DNA of 64,000 nucleotides from VRUE01 sp963812335. GTDB lineage: Bacteria; Actinomycetota; Thermoleophilia; Solirubrobacterales; 70-9. Position 1 is the stretch's first letter, and each line of letters opens with the position of its first letter. A model generated the notes under the pieces. That model searched no databases, was not told the origin of the DNA, and saw nothing but the letters and a program-made list of their open reading frames with translations. Made by a program: the position numbers and the translations under genes. Below, in pieces: positions 49,901-57,888 of the stretch. The stretch spans positions 1-64,000 of the forward strand of contig CAWEUU010000006.1 of assembly GCA_963812335.1 (NCBI GenBank), given 5' to 3'.

Positions 49901-51421
49901 GGTTCCTTTGCGCCATCCCGGTCGTTTCACTGGCCTTGAGCGCCCTGGCGCTGGCCGCTGGCTGTGGCTCGAGCGAAGGCAGCCGCGACGACGCTCTCGC
50001 CTCCCTGCAGCTCACCACCGAGGCGGCCAGCTTGCAGAGCGAGATGGGCAAGTTGGTCGGCGACCTGAGCACCAATCCGTCGGCGGGGGAAAAGCGGGCG
50101 GCGCAGCAGCGCCTCGCCTCGCTCGACAGCCAGGCCGCCAATCTGATCGCCTCAGCCGAAGCGGATGCGACCTACGAGCTTGAGCTGCGGCCCCTGAACG
50201 GCTCCGGCGCGGTGGGCGTTGCCACGCTGGTTGAAAACGAAGGCAAGGTGGCGATCGACGGCGGCTTTGACGGGCTGTCCATGCGCAGCGACCATCCGGT
50301 CACGATCCATGCACTGAAGGAGGGGCAGGGCGCCTCGGTGTGCCCGCCCCCGAACGCGGACACCGGCAGCGACCGCATCCTCTCGGCCTCGGAGGCCGAG
50401 GACTTCTACGGCCGCCCGGCCGTGAGGCTCGGCGCCGTGCAGGGTGGCTCCAAGCAGGCCAGGCTTTCGGCCAGCCGCGAGGCGGACAGCAGTCCGCCCC
50501 TGAGCGCGCGGGCCCTAGTGCTGAGCGGGGGACCCGGGCTAGGCGGTGGCTTTGACGCCTCGCTGCCGGTTGCCTGCGGCATCCCGGTCGTCTCCCAGGC
50601 CCCCAAGGAAGCGACGTCCTCCACGGAGGTGGTGGCCGCTCTCAACGAGACCCGCTCCGCGGGCGTCGAGCTCACCGACGTGACGCGCAACCCCGGCACC
50701 AAGCGCGCCGCCCGCGCCCGTCGCAGCGCCGCCACGCGCCTGGATGCGGCAGGCCGGCGCTTGCAGGCAGCCAACGCAAAGGCAACCGCGCAGCTCAAGG
50801 AAGAAGAAGGAAGCGATCTGTCCGCCGAGGACCGCCAGGCCGTGGATCACGCCAACGCTGCCGTCAGTGGTTCCCAGCTCGTAGTAAGCCGCGGCTTCCG
50901 CAAGTTCGACACGAAGGTGGCCCACGAAAAGCGCGCGAGGCAGCGCCGCGAAACCCAGCGCAGGGCTGCGCAGGGGCAGGCGCAGGCGCGAGAAGCTGAA
51001 GAGGAAGCAACGGCCCCCGCCCCCGAAGAAACGACTCCGACTACTCCGGAATACAGCGAACCGGCGCCGGAACCGGCGCCGAAACAACGCCGAAACCAAC
51101 GCCGTCGTCGCCCAATGGCCCGAGCATTGTCCACCCGGGCTGAGTCTGCGGCTGATCTTCAGGTTCGACAGCGAGGCCATCGGCAGCCCGCGTTCCTATC
51201 GCCGGCAGGTGTTCGCCTTATACGGCTCAGGCGATTGCCCGGGACTCAGCGGCGACCTCGCTCCCGACAAAGGACAACCCTTCAAGCCGCATAACCTCAC
51301 CAAGCCCTCCATGCTGGCGCTGGTCTCGATCCCAGTCCACAGCTCGCGCGAGGTGAGCGTTGGGCTAACAGACTGCCGGAACACCTGTGTGGCGTGTGTT
51401 CGTCTGCAAGCGGGCCGCTAA
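49897..51421 (+). CDS. Lipoprotein with coiled coil; probable frameshift near 51085
   Basis: Signal helix with lipobox LAAGC (residue about 22), a helical region, a beta domain (ELRPLNGSGAVGVATLVENEGK), a second helical stretch (AARARRSAATRLDAAGRRLQAANAKATAQLK) and a Pro/Glu/Thr-rich linker. The open frame runs to 51294 but turns into low-quality basic sequence after 51085. The next frame from there to 51421 reads a credible domain with good third-base GC (SLRLIFRFDSEAIGSPRSYR, LVSIPVHSSREVSVGLTDCR). One indel in the linker would join them. ATGA overlap with the NHL gene. Function unknown. Confidence 0.6.
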
Positions 51422-52077
51422 CCACAGCGCCCCGCGCGACGGAGCTTTCGCCTATAGGTCCGCATCGAGCTGTGGCGCCAGTCGCCGTGGGTCTGATGGC
51501 GGAGGTTGGCGATCAGCTCTCGGTGATAAGGCGAACGAAGGCTCTCGCTGTGTCCGATCACATTCCGGGCCTTGATCCGAAACCGGCAGCGCAGATACTG
51601 GGTGAGCCGCAGAGATGCATGCATCTGGCGCTTGTTTCCCAACACGTCCTGGTCGCTGTATCCAACGTGCTCAATTCCGATTGCAGTCCAGTTGAGGCCA
51701 ACCGTGTGACGGCAGCGGGTCCTCAGGTTGACCAGGCGGTAAATTCGACCGGAGGAGGAGATAACAAAGTGAGTACACACGTTGGGAAGCTCACCTAACT
51801 CCCCATCGCGCACGTCCGGGGAGAAAGTGTTGTGGACCGCTTCGGCACTGCTGGCAACCGCGATGTGCTCAACTACCATCCGCGGACGACGAAGGCGCCA
51901 TGTGTGTTCTCCGTAATGGCGCTCGGAGTAAGCGGCCATCTCGTGCTTCCGTTGATGTCCGAAGGGAATCAACCATTTCCGTATCGGCGGCTTTTTGCTG
52001 GAAATCAGCACGCGGTCGCCGGCCGCTGAAGTGGGGGCAATCCCCATGACACAAACCCCCACAAAGGTTGCGGCCAC
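51418..52077 (-). CDS. N-acetylmuramoyl-L-alanine amidase-like (Amidase_2/PGRP fold) secreted protein
   Basis: 219 residues with a hydrophobic N-terminus (ATFVGVCVMGIAPTSAAG). The Amidase_2 fold is seen in VVEHIAVASSAEAVHNTF (first Zn-ligand His), VCTHFVISSSGRIYRLV, CRHTVGLNWTAIGIEHVGY and NVIGHSESLRSPYHRE (second His; third ligand position not certain). The Tyr/Glu catalytic positions are partly altered. It would cut the bond between MurNAc and the stem peptide. Base composition is clearly lower in GC than its neighbours, suggesting separate acquisition. GTG 52077 is the best start; the signal peptide is short. Confidence 0.7.
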   Translation of the reverse strand: MAATFVGVCVMGIAPTSAAGDRVLISSKKPPIRKWLIPFGHQRKHEMAAYSERHYGEHTWRLRRPRMVVEHIAVASSAEAVHNTFSPDVRDGELGELPNVCTHFVISSSGRIYRLVNLRTRCRHTVGLNWTAIGIEHVGYSDQDVLGNKRQMHASLRLTQYLRCRFRIKARNVIGHSESLRSPYHRELIANLRHQTHGDWRHSSMRTYRRKLRRAGRCG

Positions 52078-52124
52078 GACGATGAAGAGTTGCTGTGAGC
52101 GGAAGATATCGACAGCCTAGCCCG

Positions 52125-52272
52125 GATCCACCGTTTTCACCCTCCAGCGTGCGATCGCCCAACTCGAGGTAGGTAACGGCCCGAAGCGGTTCCGCATAAC
52201 CGCTTCGGGGTTGCTTTCGGGCCGGTCGCCGGCGAATCGGCCCATTCCGGCCCGTTCGTGGGCAGGGCGAGC
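52125..52272. repeat. Intergenic repeat B (related to 44365-44484)
   Basis: Shares two conserved blocks with repeat A but carries an additional segment between them that forms the hairpin at 52180-52209. The stretch 52078-52321 has no convincing gene. Confidence 0.5.
52180..52209. terminator. Strong hairpin, possible terminator of the toxin operon
   Basis: CCCGAAGCGGTT - ccgcat - AACCGCTTCGGG is a perfect 12-bp stem with 6-nt loop, 113 bp downstream of the toxin stop on the minus strand. No U-tract is obvious. Confidence 0.5.
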
Positions 52273-52321
52273 TCGCCGGGCATCGTGAGTCCCTCCCCCG
52301 GAGCGCGTGCCCCAGCCGAGG

Positions 52322-52633
52322 TCAGCCACAACGTGTAGCCGTAGCCAGCGCTCGGCAAGCCGCATCCATCTTCACCGCACCGAGCTCGGTGATGCGTTGG
52401 GTCAGATAGGCCTTCTCGGCGGACAGCGTGTTCTCGGCGACGAGGAAGGATGCAGTCGGCATGCCGTCGTCGGGTCCGACTTCGACCTCGGTCAGCCAAT
52501 CGTGTGCCGTCCTGCTCGCGGGCATCGCGACGACATCGAGCGCGCGGGAGATCACGTCGTCGCGCGTAAGGACGAGGACCGGCCGTGGCTTTTCATCTGG
52601 CGGCTCGTGCCACCAGACCTCGCCGCGTCTCAC
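52322..52633 (-). CDS. MazF/PemK-family toxin, right edge of the island
   Basis: A 103-residue protein: MRRGEVWWHEPPDEKPRPVLVLTRDDV is the standard MazF N-terminus (RGEVWW...RPVLVL), and the later AHDWLTEVEVGPDDGMPTASF and TEKAYL-like segments complete the fold. It is a predicted mRNA-cutting ribonuclease, distinct in sequence from the toxin at 3.8-4.1 kb. GTG 52633 overlaps the antitoxin stop (GTGA). Its position beside the right attachment repeat suggests an island-stabilising role. Confidence 0.85.
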   Translation of the reverse strand: MRRGEVWWHEPPDEKPRPVLVLTRDDVISRALDVVAMPASRTAHDWLTEVEVGPDDGMPTASFLVAENTLSAEKAYLTQRITELGAVKMDAACRALATATRCG

Positions 52634-52854
52634 TGCGGCCGGAACTCCTCCCAGGAGAGACCGGCCTTCTCTTCGTCTTCGGTCATATGGCGGAGAACGC
52701 CACGCGATGCGCGTGCGCTGAATCGCTCCAGATCGCCCAAGTCATCGACGGCCGCCTCGCTCTCGATGGCCTGGCGCAGCCGCTTGTACTCGGCCGCCAA
52801 CTCGTCCTCGGAGAGCCGGTCGAGCAGCCTCTCGACTTTCTCGCGGGTGCTCAC
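52630..52854 (-). CDS. Antitoxin of the right-edge MazF-type pair
   Basis: 74 residues, helical and acidic: STREKVERLLDRLSEDELAAEYKRLRQAIE then DLGDLERFSARASRG and a tail EDEEKAGLSWEEFRPQ. The C-terminal acidic end fits toxin masking; a DNA-binding domain is not clear. GTG 52854 is chosen because longer readings run back into the tRNA fragment. It is coupled to the toxin by a 4-nt overlap. Confidence 0.65.
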   Translation of the reverse strand: MSTREKVERLLDRLSEDELAAEYKRLRQAIESEAAVDDLGDLERFSARASRGVLRHMTEDEEKAGLSWEEFRPQ

Positions 52855-53006
52855 GCCTCCAAGGGTAGCGGCGAACACCGCTTCCAGGCCCTCCTGGGGC
52901 AACAGATGTGGCAGCATGCCCCACGGATACCAGCCGATCTCCACGTAGTTCGTTTCGCCGGAAACCGCTTGAAACCGGGCTCCACGTAGTCCAGCGGGTT
53001 TGTGGG

Positions 53007-53055
53007 GTCGGTCTACGAAACCGAAGGTCACAGGTTCGAATCCTGTCGGGCGCGT
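53007..53055 (+). repeat. Right attachment-site repeat (attR): tRNA-Arg 3' fragment
   Basis: 49 bp identical to 29210-29258, containing half the anticodon arm, the variable loop, T arm and 3' acceptor strand, with no 5' half. It therefore is not a functional tRNA. It marks the right end of the island. Confidence 0.78.
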
Positions 53056-53150
53056 GACACATACCCCGACTTTGACAATGCGAGATAGTCAATAGCGGCA
53101 GCAGAAGGGCGGCCGCCAGCCGCACCGCAAGCCTGTGGAGCCCAACCCAT

Positions 53151-53282
53151 ATGAAACGCTCGCTGACCGTCGCAAGCCGAACCGCCGCGCCTGCTGAAAA
53201 GGGCAAGCCGCGCTTTGGCCTGCCCGGCAGCACCTTCCTGTGGGCAGCGTGGGACGGAGTGATCGCCTGCCACCCGGACTAG
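53151..53282 (+). CDS. Short reading frame of uncertain reality (43 codons)
   Basis: ATG to TAG encoding a basic peptide starting MKRSLTVASRTAAPAEKGK. It begins 96 bp after the right attachment repeat. No ribosome-binding site and no recognised family. It may be part of a gene remnant at the old integration site. Confidence 0.25.
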   Translation: MKRSLTVASRTAAPAEKGKPRFGLPGSTFLWAAWDGVIACHPD

Positions 53283-53287
53283 CGAAC

Positions 53288-53395
53288 ATGAACCTCAACG
53301 ACGCCGAGTTCGATGCCGTGCTGGACCGGGCTCGCAAAGTCCTTACTCTGGGCCTTCTCTCGCCGAGCGCGCAAGGTGACGGGGGCGAGCGATGA
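53288..53395 (+). CDS. Short reading frame upstream of and overlapping the hydrolase gene (35 codons)
   Basis: Encodes MNLNDAEFDAVLDRARKVL and a polar tail. Its TGA overlaps the ATG of the alpha/beta hydrolase (ATGA), so it may be a translated leader that couples to that gene. No homologue is recognised. Confidence 0.35.
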   Translation: MNLNDAEFDAVLDRARKVLTLGLLSPSAQGDGGER

Positions 53396-54339
53396 TCGAG
53401 ACCATCCCGGCCGATGGGGACTACGGCCTCCCTGCCACTCCGGATTGGCGCGGGGGTGAATGGTCGATCCGCGAGCGACAGGTGGATATCGGCGGGCGAC
53501 GGCTCAACTTCGCCGAGACGGGAGAGGGCTCCCGCGCCTTGGTTCTGATCCACGGCATGGGCGGCCGCTGGCAGCACTGGCTGGAGACAATTCCCTTCCT
53601 ATCGCAGCATGGCCGGGTGTTGGCCCTCGACCTGCCCGGATTCGGGAACTCGGAGTTGCCCGCCGACGGCATCTCTCTTGACGGTTACGCCGACACTGTG
53701 GCAGCGCTTTGCCGTGCGGTGGGCGTGGAGCAGGCGGTGGTCCTCGGCCACTCGATGGGTGGGCCGATCGCGGTTCGCTTCGCCACCAGGCACGAGAGCC
53801 GGACCGAGGCGATGATTCTCGTCGCCGGCGCCACGGACACCTTCAACGCCGTGCTCGGGCTCCGCGCTACGGCCAGGCTCGCCTTGCAGAAGCCCAAGAA
53901 GACCGCGGCCACCCTCACCGAGGTTCTGACGGTCGGCATCCCGACCCCTCGTGCGCTGCAGCGCCTGATTATCGCTCGTCAGTGGTTGCGCCAGGCCCTC
54001 CTTTGGCCATACCTGCATCGGCCGAAGGCGATCCCGGCAGACAGCCTCGCACAGATGCTCGCCGGCACCGGCACGCGGGGCGTATTCCCGGCCGCCCGGG
54101 CCATAGGGCGCTCCGATCCTCGCCAGGGCCTCACCGATGTGACGTGCCCAATTCTCTCGATCGGTGCTCGCCACGATCAGATCTGCCCGCCCCCTGATCT
54201 CGAAGCCTGGGCCAAACTGACACCGAAGATCAACACCGTCCTTCTGGAGGACTGCGGGCACATGCCGATGCTCGAGCGTCCGGGGGTGTTCAACGAGCAG
54301 GTCGAGCGCTTTCTTCGCGACTGGGCCAACCGGGAATAG
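53392..54339 (+). CDS. Alpha/beta hydrolase
   Basis: A 315-residue hydrolase without signal peptide. Oxyanion strand LVLIHGMGGRWQHWLETI, nucleophile elbow VVLGHSMGGPIAVRFA (Ser of GHSMG), acid in SIGARHDQICPP and base His in LEDCGHMPMLERP complete the triad. The cap region (FNAVLGLRATARLALQK) is helical. Substrate unknown; ester or epoxide hydrolysis, or C-C bond cleavage, are all possible. It is the first full gene after the island. Confidence 0.9.
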   Translation: MIETIPADGDYGLPATPDWRGGEWSIRERQVDIGGRRLNFAETGEGSRALVLIHGMGGRWQHWLETIPFLSQHGRVLALDLPGFGNSELPADGISLDGYADTVAALCRAVGVEQAVVLGHSMGGPIAVRFATRHESRTEAMILVAGATDTFNAVLGLRATARLALQKPKKTAATLTEVLTVGIPTPRALQRLIIARQWLRQALLWPYLHRPKAIPADSLAQMLAGTGTRGVFPAARAIGRSDPRQGLTDVTCPILSIGARHDQICPPPDLEAWAKLTPKINTVLLEDCGHMPMLERPGVFNEQVERFLRDWANRE

Positions 54340-54358
54340 CTCTCGGCGCTTCGCGGGT

Positions 54359-54364
54359 TACCCT
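54359..54364 (+). promoter_or_regulatory. Leaderless -10 box (TACCCT) of the methyltransferase gene
   Basis: TACCCT, 7 nt, then ATG 54372. The spacer GGGGGAA could also serve as a ribosome-binding site. Confidence 0.4.
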
Positions 54365-54371
54365 GGGGGAA

Positions 54372-55262
54372 ATGGCTCGAGGCGGAGATTCGATTTCGGT
54401 TGCGCCAGGCAATGAGGAGGCCGTGCGGGCCTGGGACACGGTCCTCCACGAACGCTGGAAGCAGAACCGCAAGGTCTTCGTGGGCGCCCTCGACGAGGTC
54501 ACTCAGGACCTCTTCGAACGCCACCCGCCGCCCGCGGGCGGAAGCTGCATCGACATCGGTTGCGGGTTCGGCGAGACGACTCAGTTGATGGCCGGGCTGG
54601 CCGGCCCCGACGGCTTCTGCCTCGGCACCGACTCCTCGCCGCGCTTCATCGAGGACGCCCGTCGCGAGGCCGCCGAGGCGGGGGTCGGCAACATCGACTT
54701 TGAGGTCGCGGATGCGCAGACGGCGGAATGGGAGCCCGTCTACGACTACGCCTTCTCGCGCATGGGGACGCAGTTCTTCGTCGCGCCGGTGCCTGCGATG
54801 CGGGCGATTCGCGCCGCCCTGAAGCCCGGTGGCGGGCTGCGCAAGATCTGCTGGCGCCGCAAGGCCGAGAGCCAGTTCTGGGCCGAGACGGAGCAGGTCG
54901 TGCAGCGCTTTCTCTCCCGCCCCGAGGAGTATGAGGCCGACACCTGCGGGCCCGGGCCGTTCTCGCTCGGCAATCCCGAGACACTGACCGGGATCCTTGA
55001 GGCTGCCGGATTCGTCGAGATCGAGCTGCAGCAGCGCGACTTCGACTACTTCATGGGCAAGGACATGGACGAGGCGCTCGACTCCCTGCTCGCGATCGGC
55101 CCGGGCGCCGAGCTGATCCGCCTCAACGGGGCGTACGGCGAGAGCCGCCGGCCGGAGATAGCCGAGGCCCTGGCCGATCATTACGCCAAGTGGCAGCAAG
55201 CTGACGGCTCTATCGTCGGCCGCGCGTCCGTCTGGCTCGTCGCGGCGACGAACCCCGGCTAA
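54372..55262 (+). CDS. SAM-dependent class I methyltransferase
   Basis: 296 residues. Motif I is SCIDIGCGFGETTQLMAGLAG near residue 60, the acidic residue of motif II is in CLGTDSSPRFIEDAR, and motif III in EVADAQTAEW. The remaining region, with FSLGNPETLTGILEAAGFVEIEL, is the usual UbiE/Coq5-like C-terminal part. Substrate not readable. It stands alone, converging on the phosphoesterase gene 10 nt away. Confidence 0.9.
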   Translation: MARGGDSISVAPGNEEAVRAWDTVLHERWKQNRKVFVGALDEVTQDLFERHPPPAGGSCIDIGCGFGETTQLMAGLAGPDGFCLGTDSSPRFIEDARREAAEAGVGNIDFEVADAQTAEWEPVYDYAFSRMGTQFFVAPVPAMRAIRAALKPGGGLRKICWRRKAESQFWAETEQVVQRFLSRPEEYEADTCGPGPFSLGNPETLTGILEAAGFVEIELQQRDFDYFMGKDMDEALDSLLAIGPGAELIRLNGAYGESRRPEIAEALADHYAKWQQADGSIVGRASVWLVAATNPG

Positions 55263-55272
55263 CGCCCGCGCG

Positions 55273-55869
55273 CTAGACCTCCAGCCAGGTGCCCTTCGGG
55301 CCGAGGTTGCGGACCGGAGTCTGGCCGATATGGCTCGCGCAGCCCCAGGACTCGTGGATGTGGCCGCAGACCGCGAGGCGGGGGCGCTTGGCCTCGATCG
55401 CCTCGAGCAGGGCAGGGCTGCCGAAGTGGTTGCCGTCGCCGGCCTCGTCGCAGTGGCCCTTGGGCGGCGAGTGCAGGACCAGCACCGCGCCCTCCGGGCA
55501 GCCGGCCAGCATCTCCCGCGCCGAGTCGTCGTCCAGGTCGAAGCTCCACTCCCAGGGCGTCACCGGCACGCCGGCGCCGAGGCCGTAGAGCTCGACCCCG
55601 TCGATCGTCGTGCCGCCGCCGTGCAGAACGGTCGCCGCGCTCCACCCGGAGGTGGCTTCGCGCAGCGCCTCGTCGGTCTCGTTGTTGCCGGGCACGAGCA
55701 CGGTCGGCTTCTCGATCGCGGCCAGGGCCTCGATCGTCTCCGCCAGCCCCTCGTGCACCGAGGCGAAGTCGCCGGCGCCGATCACGACGTCGGCCTCGGC
55801 TGACATCGAGACCAGCTCGGCGGCCTGGCCGAGGTCGCGGTGCAGGTCGCTGAAGGCGAGCAGCTTCAC
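55273..55869 (-). CDS. Calcineurin-like metallophosphoesterase
   Basis: 198 residues with the metal-site motifs of the superfamily: FSDLHRD (D-x-H), GAGDFAS (GD), LVPGNNETDE (GNxE variant of GNHD), LVLHSPPKGH (H) and VCGHIHES (GHxH). It likely hydrolyses a phosphodiester, for example a cyclic nucleotide or RNA end. GTG 55869 or GTG 55875 is the start. It lies 22 nt downstream of the Vps62-like gene on the same strand. Confidence 0.9.
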   Translation of the reverse strand: MKLLAFSDLHRDLGQAAELVSMSAEADVVIGAGDFASVHEGLAETIEALAAIEKPTVLVPGNNETDEALREATSGWSAATVLHGGGTTIDGVELYGLGAGVPVTPWEWSFDLDDDSAREMLAGCPEGAVLVLHSPPKGHCDEAGDGNHFGSPALLEAIEAKRPRLAVCGHIHESWGCASHIGQTPVRNLGPKGTWLEV

Positions 55870-55891
55870 GGCCACAACGCTACCGAGCCGC

Positions 55892-57859
55892 CTACGTCCC
55901 GGCGGTCGCGGGCCGCCCGGGGCCCTCGCCTCGCCTCGCCCGCCACGGAAGCCGTTCGCGCCAGCGCGTCTTCTCGGTCGTCCCCGCGACTTCGAGGTCG
56001 AAGTAGAGCAGCGTCTGGCCGATCGCGACGTAGGGGACGAGCAGGGCGAAGACGAGGGCGCCAATGACGTTGATCAGCAGCAGCGAGATGTTGGCGAAGA
56101 TCAGCGCGAAGCCGAGCACCGGGCCGCCGACGAAGCCGATCACGGCGAACACCGCGGCGACGCGCAGCGTGTACCACCAGCGGCCGCGGACAAGCTCGGA
56201 GCTGCCGCGGAAGGCCTCGCGCGGGCGCTTGTCCTCGAACATGATCTGCTGCTGGATGAAGAGCCAGCCGACGTACTTCCAGGCGGCGAAGGGCAGGCCG
56301 ACGATCGTGATCGCCATCGCGAACAGGGCCAGCGAGGCGAGCAGCTGCGCGCCGACGACGCGGCGGAAGCGCTGCCACATCGCGCGGTAGGCGGCGACGA
56401 AGCTCGCCTCTCCATCCTCGGCGACCTGGCGCACCGCCGCGATCACCACTGCGGCCATGATCGCCGTGGCGATCGGGGCGCCGATCCCGCCGAGGATTTC
56501 GCCGAGCGCTACGTGCAGTCCCGAGACTCCGGTCTCGTCATCGAGTCGGCGGCCGGGGTCGCCGGTGAGCAGGAAGGTGAGCGCGTTGAAGCCGCCGACG
56601 ATCGGGATCGTGGTCAGGCCGATCAGGGCAAAGACCCGCCAGTGGCGCCAGTAGAGCCCCCCGGCGGCGAGCAGCAGCTGGCCGAAGGCGCGGGAGGCGC
56701 GCGGCTCGCCGAGCTTCAGCGGCCGCCAGCGCGTGCGCCAGGCGATGAATCCGATCAGCGCCAGCACCGCCAGCAGGATCAGCGGCAGCAGCCAGGGCGT
56801 GTCCTGGGTGTGGTTGAGGAAGGAGGTGACGCTTTCGACCGCACCGCAGAACGACTTGGTCACCGTCGGCCCGGCGATCGAGCCGGCCGGCAGCCGCGGG
56901 CTGGTCGAGCGGATTTCTTCCATCCAGGTCAGCGGCGCCAGCCAGCGGTCCTTCTGTGCCGGCCCGGTCGGCCCGTTGTTGAAGCCCTTCTCGAACTGGC
57001 CCCAGCGCCCTTCGTAGTTGAGCCAGCGATAAGGGCTGTCCGGCCCGGGGTAGGTGGGGACCTGGATCGGCCGCACCGCGAGCCGTTCGTGCGGGGCGCT
57101 GGTGTTGTCGCAGCCGACACCGGAGCCCTTGCGGCCGTTCTCGACGAAGACCGCCGCCTCGTAGAAGGTCGCGTGCGAGCCGGCCGCCGGGTAGACGACA
57201 GGGTGGGTGCCCTCCTTCTCGACCTTCCCTTCGTCCCACCGCGCCTTCTCGCCGCCGCCGTGCTGGAAGAGGCCGACTTCGCTCGGTCCTTCCTTCAGCG
57301 CCTGGGTCGGGTCCGAGGACTCGAAGACGACCTGCATCCCCTCCCAGTCGCCCTCGTGCAGGTCGTTGAACTGATTGAAGTACCAGAAGAACCAGTACTG
57401 GACGGCAAGCCCGGGCCGCCCGGCCTCGCGCGCGATGTGTGCGTAGGTGACGGCCGGCGCCCTGCCTTCCTCTTTGAGCGCGGCGAAGTCGCGCGCGTAG
57501 ACGCAGGTGTCGCCGAGCGGCTCGCCCGGGATGTTGAGGTGGAAGCCTTCGCCGAGCTTTTCGACATCGGTCGCGGTCGGGCCGTGCTTCAGGGTCGTTT
57601 CCCTGCCCTTGGAGTCGGCTTCGGTCAGCCGCACGGCCGGGTTGCCGAGCATCGTCTCGACCACGGTCGCCTCGTACTGCTCGGCATCGGTGTCGCAGGG
57701 CGGGTCCTGCTGTTCGCGGATCATCAGCCGCGGCGTGTAGGCCTCGATCAGCTTCTGCTCGGCGGCGCGTTCGGCGTCGCTCTTGGCGACGGCCGCCGCC
57801 GGCAGGGCGAGGCAGAACAGCGCGCACGTCGCGAGAACGACTGCGATCCGTCGACCCAT
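55892..57859 (-). CDS. Membrane protein with extracellular Vps62-like domain
   Basis: 655 residues. A signal peptide (IAVVLATCALFCLALPAAA) precedes a Vps62-like domain of about 330 residues with YWFFWYFNQFNDLHEGDWEGM, VGLFQHGGGEKA and HPVVYPAAGSHATFY, where Trp/His/Glu-rich strands are typical. After a first membrane helix near residue 350 there are about five to six further helices. The second half (ALGEILGGIGAPIATAIMAAVV) resembles the membrane domain of YciC-like or glycerophosphodiester-type proteins. ATG 57859 is set by TACGTT 7 nt upstream. Function unknown; possibly a surface-exposed envelope sensor or transporter. Confidence 0.75.
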   Translation of the reverse strand: MGRRIAVVLATCALFCLALPAAAVAKSDAERAAEQKLIEAYTPRLMIREQQDPPCDTDAEQYEATVVETMLGNPAVRLTEADSKGRETTLKHGPTATDVEKLGEGFHLNIPGEPLGDTCVYARDFAALKEEGRAPAVTYAHIAREAGRPGLAVQYWFFWYFNQFNDLHEGDWEGMQVVFESSDPTQALKEGPSEVGLFQHGGGEKARWDEGKVEKEGTHPVVYPAAGSHATFYEAAVFVENGRKGSGVGCDNTSAPHERLAVRPIQVPTYPGPDSPYRWLNYEGRWGQFEKGFNNGPTGPAQKDRWLAPLTWMEEIRSTSPRLPAGSIAGPTVTKSFCGAVESVTSFLNHTQDTPWLLPLILLAVLALIGFIAWRTRWRPLKLGEPRASRAFGQLLLAAGGLYWRHWRVFALIGLTTIPIVGGFNALTFLLTGDPGRRLDDETGVSGLHVALGEILGGIGAPIATAIMAAVVIAAVRQVAEDGEASFVAAYRAMWQRFRRVVGAQLLASLALFAMAITIVGLPFAAWKYVGWLFIQQQIMFEDKRPREAFRGSSELVRGRWWYTLRVAAVFAVIGFVGGPVLGFALIFANISLLLINVIGALVFALLVPYVAIGQTLLYFDLEVAGTTEKTRWRERLPWRARRGEGPGRPATAGT

Positions 57860-57866
57860 TGCCGCC

Positions 57867-57872
57867 AACGTA
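57867..57872 (-). promoter_or_regulatory. Leaderless -10 box (TACGTT) of the Vps62-like gene
   Basis: On the minus strand TACGTT is followed by 7 nt and ATG 57859. It lies 3 bp from the -10 of the divergent gene, so the two promoters nearly overlap. Confidence 0.55.
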
Positions 57873-57875
57873 CCG

Positions 57876-57881
57876 TAGGAT
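57876..57881 (+). promoter_or_regulatory. Leaderless -10 box (TAGGAT) of the two-repeat secreted protein
   Basis: TAGGAT, 7 nt, then GTG 57889. The box includes the first two bases of the ATG at 57880, which argues for GTG as the start. Confidence 0.5.
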
Positions 57882-57888
57882 GCCGCCA

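Larger units (their letters stand above)
29210..53055. mobile_element. Putative tRNA-Arg-integrated genomic island (23.8 kb)
   Basis: The island is bounded by a 49-bp perfect direct repeat of the tRNA-Arg(ACG) 3' part (29210-29258 and 53007-53055). The left copy belongs to the intact tRNA and the right one is a fragment, the arrangement left by tyrosine-recombinase integration into a tRNA 3' end. Contents: envelope proteins, FHA/kinase signalling, an ABC exporter, NHL-propeller paralogues, and an edge toxin-antitoxin pair. No integrase, excisionase, relaxase or phage gene is seen, so the element is probably immobilised or is mobilised in trans. A chance tRNA fragment duplication is the alternative. 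Confidence 0.7.

Noticed and set aside
29210..53055. Island as a prophage
   Set aside because: No capsid, terminase, portal, tail, holin or replication gene is present. The single amidase is not enough.
53007..53055. A second tRNA-Arg gene
   Set aside because: Only the 3' part is present: the sequence before 53007 cannot form the acceptor 5' strand or D arm.
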